In this document: positions 10,052 through 20,918 of the stretch, piece by piece
How the letters are laid out: every line of letters begins with the position of its first letter
Numbering within the stretch: the first letter of the stretch is position 1
NCBI GenBank assembly: GCA_029747585.1
Contig: JAPEVF010000584.1
Location: 1 to 29,151, forward strand
Length of the DNA stretch: 29,151 nucleotides
Origin: Pleurotus djamor
Taxonomy: Eukaryota; Basidiomycota; Agaricomycetes; Agaricales; Pleurotaceae
Reading direction: 5' to 3'
Notes under the pieces: generated by a model
The model's input: only the letters and a program-made list of their open reading frames with translations
Databases searched by the model: none
Told to the model about the DNA's origin: nothing
Position numbers and translations under genes: made by a program

Positions 10052-11718
10052 CTAATCTATCACCTTACCCAACGGCGTCTTGACCATGACACTGAGAACT
10101 TCCAGTAAAACCTGAGCGCGGTGAGAGCCTTGTTCGATACGAACGTGAATAAAATAGCCAATCTTACATCCGCTGCGGCCATGGTAGTTAATTCGGCGTT
10201 TGTGTCGTAGGCAGGAGCCACTTCAACGATATCCGCCGAAACGATTTTGAGTCCATCAAGGCCCCTCAAGATCGTCCGAAGTTCGCGCGTGGACCAACCG
10301 CCTGTCTCAGGCGTTCCAGTTGCAGGTGCGAATGCAGGGTCAATCGAATCGATCTGGAGAGATGGATCGCGGTCAGCAGGGCAGTCAGTTTTATGACCAG
10401 TAACGAGAACTTACATCAATGGACAAATAGACAGGCCTATCTCCTACGGTTTCACGTATCTTCTTTATGATTCCATCGGTTCCTGTAAGGCGAAAATATC
10501 GTAAGCAACGTTCCATGCCCTTGCTTTCGGAAACGCTGACCGATGGTATCTATCTCACGCGCCTCGATTCGTTGGAATCCGGCTGCGTCATCGTTAGCGT
10601 AGTCCTCGAGGCTCGAAAGGGTGGTCCTGATGGCCCCGTGCTGCGTAAAGGACAAACTAGGATCAAAGTTCTCAAGGTATGAGAGTTATAGAGATGTGAC
10701 ACTTGCAATTGACGAGCCGTTCTTGATTAAACCTTCTTGACTTGCCCAATAGAAATAGGTCCCATGGTTTATGGCAGCCTGTGCAGACGGTGCGCCACCG
10801 AATACGGCAGGCTTCCAGGTATCTGGAAAGGAAACTCGATGATCCGGCAAAAGTATAGTAAAGGGTCAAAGATACGTACCCAAATGAGAGTCAAAGTGAA
10901 TAACGGAAATTGGGCCGTAGACCGAATTGATCGATCGGAGTAGGGGAAGGACAATGGTGTGATCCCCACCGAGGGTAATGACGCGAGGATGCGATTTGCC
11001 GTCCTTCGAGAGCGGAACTAACTTGCGTCCACTTACCGAGTCGTTCCCCAATGCCGAAAGCGCCTCACGCTGTAACAGCGATTTATGGCCGTTTTCGATT
11101 TGTTGAATGGCATGCTTATTGTCATAGGGTCTGACGGCATTGGCTTGAGTATATGTCATCTTCACGACAAAAGGATATGAACTCACGTTACTGGGATGTC
11201 CCCACAGTCTACGATGGTAAGACCGGCTTGGAAGGGGTTGACATCGAGGGGTACATTGTAACCACCATAGAGGGTAAGTCTACGGGACCCCGCGCGAATG
11301 CCAGCGGGACCAAAACGTGCACCAGGTCGGTAGGACGTTCCTGTATCCTGTAGGTCTCCTATTAAGGGATAGCCAAGGGGCAATCAGTAGTCGAATGGAA
11401 CGTACAAAGGGTGCGCCTATGAAAGCAATGTCGAANGGGCACATCCCTGTCCCTGGATAGACACTGGACATAGGGCAACTTGGCGAAGGTGGTGATACCA
11501 GAGAACACGGCATCAGCGGTAACTATGCGGTGTAGAAAAGCAGAAGTATCAGGCTAACGCTAGTAAAGTCGGATGGTACACCTACCCTCGCCAGTATAGG
11601 TGCGGTAGACACCTTCTTGAGGAAACCTGACATAGTCCAGGGGAATTTGCATGTCGTGGTCATCGCCTTCATGCGCCAGGGCTGCGAGGACGAACAGAGA
11701 GAGGAAGACGAAATTCAT
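10052..11718 (-). CDS. Agmatinase/ureohydrolase-family protein with signal peptide
   Basis: Nine exons on the minus strand (11718-11586, 11522-11406, 11347-11187, 11130-10880, 10822-10707, 10640-10541, 10482-10415, 10353-10168, 10111-10052) give 396 residues once the ambiguous base at 11436 is ignored. The N terminus MNFVFLSLFVLAALA looks like a cleavable signal peptide. Ureohydrolase signatures: IAFIGAPFDTGTSYRPGARF, DCGDIPVTPYDN, GGDH with His194, HFDSHLDTW with Asp217, His219 and Asp221, SIDIDSIDP with Asp315 and Asp317, and PATGTPETGGWS. These six residues form the expected two-manganese centre. Family activity is hydrolysis of agmatine or another guanidino compound to urea plus an amine. 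Fungal agmatinases with signal peptides are known, so secretory-route location is plausible. The intron 10706-10641 starts with GC instead of GT (GCAAGT). The substrate is unproven. Confidence 0.9.
11436..11436. other. Ambiguous base that adds one nucleotide to an agmatinase exon
   Basis: In the minus frame the conserved segment reads DRDVP then FDIAFIGAPF only if this N is dropped. Keeping it shifts the frame. It is therefore best treated as an assembly insertion, not a mutation. Confidence 0.75.
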
Positions 11719-12187
11719 TGAGGGAGAAATTGGGGGGTCTGGGTTGCACAATACCTACCGAACTGAAGCTAGACTGGCCTTTAAACTGTGTTAAGTGGCC
11801 GACATCTCTTAGCCTCATGACTCTATGTAACGGCATGGTAGGGGTAGGAAGGGAAAAAGAAGGTGGTATATGGTATGGGTGGAGTCATGGCTGCCTTGAG
11901 GTGATCGATTTCGACAAAAGCGTAGGCATCGCAAACCAGAGTTAAGGATGGGGGTCAAATGATAAGCTAAAATCTGCCACTTATTATTCATCGGCAGAAA
12001 AATCCGCAGATCTAGGTGCGAAAGGAGATTAGTTGAATTTCTAAAATTTGCACGAGATTTGGTACCTACAAAGCCAGGAGGAAGGATCCACGAGGGTTGG
12101 CAATCACCACCTACGGAAGTGGTTAAAGCCCAGGGGTCAAAGTGGAAATAGGTCATCGACCAATACTTGGCCCCCCGAAGCATCGCC
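11719..12187. promoter_or_regulatory. Divergent promoter between agmatinase and MATE transporter
   Basis: The 469-base gap between two outward-reading genes must hold both promoters. A single GATAAG lies at 11961-11966, roughly central. No clear TATA box or other element was identified. Confidence 0.4.
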
Positions 12188-14265
12188 ATGCCCCATTCTT
12201 ACTCACCCAACGAACGCGACCCCCTGCTGGAGTATGCAGACTCTGTAGAAAGCACGCAAGGCGAGGCCGAAGTCACTTCGTCCTCTGCGCCGACTCTAGG
12301 TCCCGATTGGGACGCGCACGAGCATGGGAAGAGTGCCTTAAGCTTTAGCCTGGCTTGGTCACTTTTTGTCGACGCCATCCCCGGTTAGCAAACCACCCCC
12401 AATCTCTTCCTACGATGTGCGACTGACCGAACAATGACCCTGCTCGTGGAATCTCTACAGTGATTCTCTCCTATGTTCTCCAGAATTCCATTCAGTCTGT
12501 CTCCATCCTCGTTGTGGGTCGTCTTGGGCCTGAAGAACTGTCCGTTGCCGCATTTTCTCTGATGTTGGCGTTTGTTACTGGCGAGTACAAACTTCCCCAA
12601 CTCTTCCTCCCATATAAGGCGATGATCCCACAGTTAGATTGTAGGTTGGTGTGTGGCCCTCGGAGGCACGACGGCACTGGATACCCTCGGCTCACAGGCT
12701 TTTACCGGCGGGAGCCAACGTACGGATCTGTCTGTCCATTTTCAACGGTGCCTCGTCATACTGTGGGCTCTACTTGTACCGGTGTGCGGCTTCTGGGCCT
12801 TTGCGGAACCTATTCTTCTTTGCCTTGGACAAACGGAATCCCTGAGTCGAAATGTGCAGAAATTCTTGCGCATTCTGATTCTCGGGGCGCCAGGATACAT
12901 TGGCTTTGAAACCACCAAGAAATACTTACAATGTCAAGGTGCGGCTGCTTCGGGCTTCATTGGAATTTGGGATGGTGGTTGATTGACGAAAAAAGGCATT
13001 ATGGGCGCCTCTACGCTTGTTCTCCTCATCATCTCTCCCATCAACCTCATCCTCAACATCGTTCTTGTCCATCATACTGGACTAAAATTATGGGGCTCGC
13101 CTGTGGCTTTATCGATTACTTACTGGCTTGCGTTCATTCTCTTGATCGGTGTGACGGCCTTGTCTGCAAAGCATAAAGCAAACGGGACTTGGGGTGGCAT
13201 CCAGCCCCGCCTAGTCTTAGAGCCTCGTAGCTGCGCGACATTCCTCAATTTAGCCGTACCTGGTATCCTGATGGTTGGTACTGAGTGGTAAGCACTACAT
13301 CGCCTCTCAATTGGAAGCCTCGTGTGCGATGTCACCTCAGGGCCGCCTTCGAGATTGTGGCTTTGGCTGCAGGAAGATTGGGATCTATTCCGTTAGCTGC
13401 GCAGTCTGTCATAATGACGACCGATCAGAGTAAGCACGCGAGTCTAAGGCTATACACTTATCCAATCCTCAGGCTCACTAACGCATCTCGCAGTTTTAAA
13501 TACTATCCCATTTGGGATCGGTAAGGCTTTGGTGACAGCAACATGGTTCCACGACCGCTAACATGCAAAAAAATAGGTGTCGCTGCATCTACTAGGGTCG
13601 GAAATCTCATCGGAAATCGTTCGGTTCTGGGAGCCAAGCACGCTGCCCATGCGTCGGCAGCCATCAGCGTTGTCGTGGGCGCTGTGGTCATGTCTGTGAT
13701 GTTGATAACGAAGAATGTTCGTAGCCTAATCTCTTNGCCCGTCCGGAGCCTTACCCCCTCTTTCAGGTTTATGGCTATATGTTCAGCGAAGATGAGCAGG
13801 TGGTTCGATTGGTAGCCAACGTTATGCCTCTTGTTGCTTCTTTTCAAATCGCGGATGGTCTCGCTGGCTCTTGTGGGGGAGTGCTCCGCGGGCAAGGTTT
13901 GCTCGAAGACAACTGTTCGTATGCTGTACTCAACCTGTGATATAGGTCGCCAGCATCTGGGTGCCATCTTTAATACCGTGGCATACTATGTGTTAGCCCT
14001 CCCACTTGGAATAGCACTTGCTTTTCATTCCAAGTTTCACTTAGGATTGGAAGGCTTATGGATAGGTGAGGAGAAGTAATTTATTTGGACGCGTTTGGTA
14101 ATTTACGTGGTGCTTCTAGGTCAAGTCGTTGCACTATTTATCGTTGGAATAGGAGAGTACTTGGTCGTGTCCTTTGGGACGAATTGGGAAGAAGAGGTTG
14201 CAAGAAGCATCAAGCGAAATGAAGAGGAGAGAATCCGTAGAGTCGATCTTATGAGAGATGAATAA
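12188..14265 (+). CDS. MATE-family multidrug/toxin exporter
   Basis: Ten exons (12188-12383, 12461-12580, 12645-12938, 12996-13287, 13341-13429, 13494-13520, 13577-13716, 13767-13896, 13946-14065, 14120-14265) give 1554 nt, 517 residues. A hydrophilic N-terminal tail with an acidic region precedes about 12 hydrophobic segments. MATE landmarks: [22 protein letters not shown] in the first helix, [19 protein letters not shown] (the family's conserved ALxTLxSQAxGA block), [26 protein letters not shown] in the second half, [15 protein letters not shown] and [14 protein letters not shown]. It should exchange organic cations or metabolites for H+ or Na+ at the vacuolar or plasma membrane; yeast Erc1 is the best known fungal relative. 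The intron 12581-12644 has a GC donor (GCGAGT). The N at 13736 falls in an intron and does no harm. Confidence 0.92.
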
Positions 14266-14494
14266 AAGGTAGCACACACGTAGACAGCAAATTATGCGAG
14301 TATTCCTGACTTCAGATCTCTTTCCCCTGTTTTCTTCTCCTATGATGACAAAGCAAACCTCTCGGACACGTCGACACGCTCACACGAAACACGCACACGC
14401 TCACCAACTTTCCTCCGTCCTCCACCTCCTCATCGTCCTCAACAGTGACCAAGGCGCCAGACAGACTTTTGCTTAAGGTCTCCTTGTACTGGCC
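14266..14494. promoter_or_regulatory. Presumed STT3 promoter
   Basis: 229 bases between two genes on the same strand, including a CA/CG-rich pyrimidine-purine stretch around 14375-14420. No specific motif can be assigned. Confidence 0.3.
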
Positions 14495-17384
14495 ATGCCT
14501 GTGGCCTATCCACTCCCTTCAGGGCTTTCGCCCTCCACTGTCACAAACACCGCATCTCTCATACGGATCGTCGCGCTCGCGTTGATTTCGGGAGCTGCTA
14601 TTTCTTCACGTCTTTTTGCTGTGATCAACTTTGAGAGCGTCATCCATGAATTGTAAGCTCAATGGTCATTTTTCTCTGCGTTGGACTGACCGAGCGTACG
14701 TAGTGACCCATGGTTTAACTAGTGAGTTTACAATGTGCTTCTTGGTCGGCGTCGGGACTGAGCTTGGTACGCTTTTAGTCGCGCGACTAGGGTTCTCGCG
14801 TCAAAAGGATTTTACGTGAATATCATACATTTCTTTCTCTACCATGATATAACATTGATTTCCTTGCAGGAATTCTGGAATTGGTTTGACCCAACAGCGT
14901 GGTATCCTCTAGGGTGAGCACACTTTTCTCCCCGAGAGCGCAAGGAACTGACTGTGCTCAAGCCGAGTTGTTGGAGGAACAATATATCCCGGTCTCATGG
15001 CCACAAGCGGCGTGATTTACAACTTCCTCCATGCTTTGAATCTACCCGTTGACATACGGAACATTTGCGTACTTCTCGCGCCGGGGTTTAGCGCGTTGAC
15101 TGCTTGGGCAACATACATGTTAGCTCCGCGCAATCTTTCTGTTGGGCCCCTGGCTGACTGCTTTTCAATGTAGGTTTACGAAGGAAATGAAGGACGAGAG
15201 CGCAGGTCTTCTTGCTGCCGCTTTCATCGGTATCGCCCCCGGATATATCTCCCGTTCAGTAGCTGGTTCATACGACAACGAAGCCATTGCAATCTTCCTC
15301 CTCATGTTCACCTTCTACTCGTGGATAAAGGCCTTAAAACAAGGGAGCGCCTTCTTTGGCATGATTGCTGCTGTGTTCTACTTTTACATGGTTGCAGCCT
15401 GGGGTAAGTCAGCTAATATCTATGAAGCTTCCGCCTGACCAATCATTTGTGAAGGTGGATATGCCTTTATCACGAACATGATCCCCCTCCACGCCTTGGT
15501 TCTCATACTCATGGGGCGATATACAAGCCGACTTTACGTTGGTTACTCCTCTTGGTATGCTATCGGAACCCTTGCCAGCATGCAAGTTCCCTTTGTTGGA
15601 TTCCAGCCTGTCAAAACCAGCGAGCATATGGCAGCTCTCGGTTCGCTTCATTCCTCCTCTTTTTTCTTCAAGTTCTCACCATTCATTAGGCGTTTTTGGT
15701 CTGCTTCAGATCGTGGCGTTTGCTCAGCTTGTCCGATCGCATCTGTCGTCCAAACAGTTCCAGAATTTGCTCTATGTTGCCGTCATCGCCTCTGGCGTTC
15801 TCGGTTCTCTGGCTATTGTCGGTCTTACATACAAGGGATGGATAGCGCCATGGACAGGTCGTTTCTATTCCTTGTGGGACACAGGTTATGCTAAGAAGTT
15901 CGTCATACGGACGCTTATTCCCCATCCGTATCGCTGATCACACTCTGCCCGCAGGTATATTCCCATCATTGCTTCGGTGTCCGAGCACCAACCGACGGCA
16001 TGGCCTTCCTTCTTTATGGATCTCCAACTACTCATGCTCTTATTCCCGGCTGGCGTTTTCCTCTGTTTCCGGGAACTTCGCGATGAGCATGTTTTCGTCA
16101 TAATCTACGCCGTTGTTGGAAGTTACTTCGCAGGTGTTATGGTTCGCCTCATGCTCACACTGACGCCTGTCGTTTGTGTCTCCGCCGCTGTTGCGTTGTC
16201 TACTCTCCTGGATACTTATATAGATCCCACGGAGCCCCCAGTACCAGAGGAGGAGGCAGTTGTGAATGGACAGACGCCCTCTACTAAGGGTGCTAACGCC
16301 GCTCCTCCTACCGCCGCTACTCCTTCAACTGGTATATTTGGTCTTGACACGCGTCTAGCGGTTCTGGTCAATGCCTTCGGCATGTTGTCCTTCTTCGTCT
16401 TCCATTGTACCTGGGTTACCGCAAACGCGTACTCATCACCATCCGTTGTCTTGGCCTCTTCTAACCCGGATGGAAGCCAGCACATCATCGATGACTTCCG
16501 AGAAGCGTACTACTGGCTCCGCCAGAATACCGCCGAGGATGCCGTTGTAATGAGTTGGTGGGATTATGGATACCAAATTGCAGGTATGGCTGACAGGCCT
16601 ACATTGGTGGACAACAATACATGGAATAACAGTACGTCTCCCTTCCCCATTGAATTGGACTATCTTGAGTTGCTGATTTATGATCAGCCCACATTGCTAC
16701 CGTCGGCAAGGCCATGTCCAGCAGCGAGGAAGTTGCTTACCCCATACTGCGAAAACATGATGTTGATTACGTTCTCGTCATCTTCGGTGGTCTCATTGGA
16801 TACTCTGGAGACGATATCAACAAGTTCCTATGGATGGTCCGCATCGCGCAAGGTGTCTGGCCAGACGAAATCCAGGAACCCAACTACTTCACCCCTCATG
16901 GGGAATATAAAGTTGACGATCAAGCCTCTCCCGCAATGCGGAACAGCCTCATGTACAAGATGTCGTACTATCGGTGCGTTTGCCCTTGGTCAGAAGGGAG
17001 GCTTATCTGATCCTATGATGTATCGTATAGCTTCGCGGAGCTCTTTGGTGGAGGACAGGCTACGGATCGGGTACGCAACCAGCAAATGCCGAAGCAGGGT
17101 CCCACCTTGGATTATCTGGGTCAGTTATGAGTATCTTGCATTAGTTGACCCGTGTCTCAACGTGCCCCCTCTAGACGAAGCTTTTACGTCGGAAAATTGG
17201 ATCGTATGTACCGTTACCCTTGNTTTTTTCGACGTTTTACTCACGTTTTCGGTATCAGGTCCGGATATATCAAGTAAAGAAGGAAGATCTGCTTGGTCGT
17301 GATTTAAAAAGTGCCAATGCTTTCGAGCAGGGAAAGAAGCGTAAGCGCACGAAGCCGGCCGCACGGAGACGAGCTATTGTTTGA
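14495..17384 (+). CDS. STT3: Oligosaccharyltransferase catalytic subunit STT3
   Basis: Thirteen exons (14495-14652, 14704-14721, 14779-14815, 14870-14913, 14963-15118, 15174-15403, 15455-15640, 15690-15897, 15955-16631, 16688-16973, 17031-17119, 17175-17203, 17259-17384) give 2244 nt, 747 residues, the usual STT3 size. Catalytic landmarks: EFDPWFNYR with Asp54, [11 protein letters not shown] with Asp172 and Glu174, [10 protein letters not shown] near 353-362 (the SVSE/TIXE loop), WWDYG at 547-551 and the DK-type DINKFLWM further on. The N-terminal two thirds is polytopic membrane and the C-terminal part is the ER-luminal peptide-binding domain, ending in a basic tail. The enzyme transfers the lipid-linked glycan to Asn in N-X-S/T sequons in the ER. 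A Pro/Glu/Thr-rich stretch around residues 430-465 lies in a loop before the last helix. One exon is only 18 nt. The N at 17223 is intronic. Confidence 0.96.
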
Positions 17385-19125
17385 ACAATGTAATGTAATG
17401 CGTCATATTAGCTTGCTCCGCTCCTGGCTTTGCCCCCCAACCTTTGTTAGGCTTGAACATGCTTCCCTCGGGTAACCTTGTCGTATTTAAGGGACCTTGA
17501 CCACCTCGCGGTGCTGAAGCCTGCGAAAGTCAATGCATGTTTTGCTACTACTCCCCCTGAAGTGGACGGAAACAATCTCCGAATGTGAAACTTGATAAGA
17601 TTTGGTTCGGGCTCAATGAACCCCAATCGTCATTGCAAGCGCACAAAGATCAGGTCCGTCATCACCGTGTGTCTACAACGAGCTGAGATTGCTCGGTCAT
17701 ATCCATGTCATGCCATCTATTCTTCATCTCCACTCAGTACGCTCGCTCTCGGGTCTCTCATCCTCATCCTTTTGCTTAGATGTCAAGCGGATCTAAGAGC
17801 TACGTCCTCAGAGCCTCGAGGCCTGGGCTGCGTATCTCCCGTACATCAAGGACATGCGACCGCACCCGGGCCTTGCTCGTGGAAGCACTGAACGTGGCCT
17901 TATAAACAGTCGCCGCGTGGGTTTCATAAATACCTCAAACCTAGCCGCGAGTCTTGCATTATCCCCTGTTTGTGTTCTTCGACCGTGTGGCTTGAAGTCA
18001 GTCGTCCCTTACCAGGGAAAACCTACCTAACTAGACCCGCAATCTAGATGATTATACTGCTCGCATAACAGCTTGGGGTTTGGTCGGGTTTAACCCTAAT
18101 TGCGGAGAACCAAAGCACCGCTTACTGCTTAGTTGGTCGAATAAGTAACTTCAAAGTTTCGGGGTACGGGCAAGTTATTTGGTCTTCTCATACGGGCTCT
18201 TCTCCGACTCATTCAGCGCTAGCTCCGGGTTATATGGCAGGAGGCGCAATTTAAGAACCTTTGTGACCCACCCTACGAAAGCAGAAGGTTGAAAGGAGAG
18301 CCAACCGTCGCAAGTTCGCTTCCTATGGGCCGTCTCTCACAGGCTCACAGGACGTCAGTGCAATGAGTCCTGCTTCTGAAACCCACGATCAGAAATCCAC
18401 ATCGGATGCAAATAATACATGCCTCGAGGCAATGACTGTACCACACTCTCCATCGTAAGTATGCTGTTTGGTCTCCTTGGAGAATGTCCTTCTCACAAAG
18501 TTACCTGCTTCTCTCAAGGGAGAAGCGATGAATATTGTATGCTCCTTGGCTCTCGCCGACCGACCTTTTGGGTAAGTGCTTATCTCTGGTCAGGCCTTCA
18601 GGAGCATTTGACTATTGTCTTGTGTTCGGTTTGCTGTTCACCATTATTGATTCAACCCTATTTCTATAGCAGTTGAGCGGAAAAAGTCTTCCGTCACGCC
18701 TTCCCAACGGAATCGTGCTGTGGTCGTATCACTGGTCCAATGAGTGAATGTCCTTTCGAACTTTCCGACGGTGGACACATCCTATAACCGACACCCCTTC
18801 AGCAGAGCCCACCTCGTGGCGCACCAATGGATGCAGGTGGACAGAGCGAGTCGGTGCTTGTACTTTCCCAGCTGTACAAAGCTTCCCACCGAAGGCGGCG
18901 ACATGAAATGTGAAAGGTGCATCTTTCCGCTAAACCTCGTGTATGACGCTCCAAACGTCCAAGTGGGAGGTAAGTTTGTTGTGATGTATTTGGCTACTCT
19001 CCATGTTGACCCAGTACGCTCCCAGGCTACCGTAAAGAAAACACGAGGCAGTTTTCCCAAAGCTGCTGCGCTTTCCCCCGATGAAATACCTTGCTATCAG
19101 GCGTACTCTGACCGTGGCTTCTCGG
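17385..19125. other. Gene-poor stretch, 1.7 kb
   Basis: No gene can be supported here. A plus-strand frame opening at 18362 (MSPASETHDQK) is followed by GTAAGT donors at 18453 and 18571 and plausible acceptors, so a small spliced gene or non-coding transcript is possible, but the pieces join to nothing recognisable and hit stops quickly. Open frames at 17592-17891 and 18744-19265 show no family features. The right end should hold the dioxygenase promoter. I see no repeat, tRNA or transposon signature. Confidence 0.35.
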
Positions 19126-20083
19126 ATGCCAACTCTGCCAATCAATATCAAGCCCTCACATTCGGAGATTTCCAGCATGCGACTCGAACAACGAAATCTG
19201 GAGGTTGCCGTACGCCATTTGCACCAGGATGGCCTGGTCGTTGTGGAAGACGTCATCCCTCATAAAGACCTAGACCATCTGAATAACAAGATGCTCAAAG
19301 ATGCGCTTCATACAATGGGCGAGAACGCTCCCTTCAACTACAATCAAGGGAATCTTCAACAGGATGCCCCACCCATTGCTGAGTATTTCCGAAGCACAAT
19401 ATTTGCCAGTAAGCATCCATTCCCAAATTCAGTGGGCAGTCAACGTATATATCTACTTAGATCCGATCGGTATCCAGATTACTTCTGCATTGCTGGGCCC
19501 CAACCCCAGATGGTCCTTTTGTTCAGGAAATACTGCGATGTCGTCCTCGCCCGATGTCAAACCCCAGCGCCAGCCAGTGCATTCTGATGCGGATTTCAAG
19601 TACCCGAATCACCCGTTTGCGCTCGTGATCAACGTCCCGCTTGTTACAATGACCCCCGAAAATGGCTCCACAGAACTTTGGCTTGGTACGCACACCCTTG
19701 ATCCATCCATGCAGGAAGGCTCCCATGGGGATCGAGCGAGTGGACGTATCAAAGAGCCTTATCTATCACGGCAGCGTGCGCTCAGACCACCTTCACAACC
19801 CATCGTCAAGAAGGGTAGTATCGTTATCCGTGATCTCCGCTTGTGGCATGCCGGAATGCCCAACTATTCCAATGAAGTTAGGGTTATGCTTGCAATGATA
19901 CACTTCTCTTCTTGTTATAGGAATCAAATGCGCTTGCGTTTTGCCCATGATATAAAGCCAATCCTAGAGAAAGAGGTAGAAGGATTGGAGATTCCAGTTG
20001 ACTGGATCAGTGTCAAGGAAGCCCAAGGAGGATACTTGAATCGAGGCTTTGGTAATAGCTACGACTTCAATCAGCTCCCATGA
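19126..20083 (+). CDS. Phytanoyl-CoA dioxygenase-like Fe(II)/2-oxoglutarate oxygenase
   Basis: Two exons, 19126-19408 and 19461-20083, give 906 nt, 301 residues. The intron is GT-AG, phase 1, joining IFAN to PIGIQITSALLGPNPRW. PhyH features: HQDGLVVVEDV near the N terminus, the iron ligands His135 and Asp137 in QPVHSDADF, the block NVPLVTMTPENGSTELWLGTH, the distal His224 in LRLWHAGMPN, and Arg235 in the position expected to bind 2-oxoglutarate. The C terminus YLNRGFGNSYDF fits fungal relatives. It should hydroxylate a small or lipid-like substrate; fungal members often sit in secondary metabolism, and the substrate is unknown. The frame stays open upstream to an ATG at 19081. I chose 19126 because the protein then begins shortly before the conserved region. 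Confidence 0.85.
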
Positions 20084-20918
20084 GTACGTACTTGTACATC
20101 ATTGCAAAAGTGTTCATTGTTGATGCCGTGACATTTCCTTCATCAGGATGACACAATCTCTCTAACGACGACAGGTCAGCTTAAATGTGTGCCGCTGTAT
20201 ACACAAGGCTTTCAAAGGTATGTTCTTCGGAGAAATATATACGCAACCCGTACCTCTTCTAATTGTTGCGGAGCGATTTATCATCGATTAGTGTATGCGT
20301 CGCTGTACCCTGCACTGAGCGACAATTTACGCGCGCCATAGAGTATGGCGTATGCCTTGGACTAGAGACCCACGACTGGCCGCGAAATCGGTAAACGCGA
20401 TGTCCAAACACATGCTTGTTCGTCCATCGACCCACCAAAAACCCTTCCCACGGAGTCGACTGAAACTCTGCAACATCGGCTACAATGCGGACATCCTAAG
20501 TGATCCAACACGGCTCTTGGCGATATAACTTGCAATCATCACCACTTCGATGTCCGTCCATGTTCTCAGTCTACGAGCTATACAAAGCCACTATTCTGGG
20601 ATGTCCTCCCGGCGTACGTGTGAAAACCTGTGGGGGAGGTGTGTATACCTGTGGCTTCGCTAGGCCTCCCACCGGCGGTCAATCCCACCTTATCATTTCC
20701 AATATGCTTTGTTGTCCTCACGATGTGCTTCTTTGATGCTTCCGCTCCATAAGGCTTGATCATATCGTCTTGTGATCACACTTCGCATTGTCCTGTGTAT
20801 CTTGAATCACCCACGTAAATCCGCCCTCTCGATGAAAGTCTTTGTGATGATTCTACCTCAGTGCCTCTACACTTAATCTCAACTCTCTCATCCATCTTTG
20901 TCAAGCGCTTGCAGAGGC
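20084..20918. promoter_or_regulatory. Intergenic region with presumed permease 2 promoter
   Basis: 835 bases between two plus-strand genes. A reverse GATAAG (CTTATC) at 20689-20694 lies 225 bases before the permease ATG. Short open frames (for example 20500-20736) show no family features. Nothing else is supported. Confidence 0.35.

Noticed and set aside
10641..10670. Earlier acceptor for the GC-AG intron of agmatinase, adding ten residues
   Set aside because: It also keeps frame, but it would make a 36-nt intron and insert residues between SSI and HGAIRTTL, where relatives have a continuous SSxHAGIRTTL block.
18744..19265. 173-codon plus-strand open frame overlapping the dioxygenase start
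   Set aside because: It reads through the conserved N-terminal exon of the dioxygenase in the wrong frame and has no recognisable motif.
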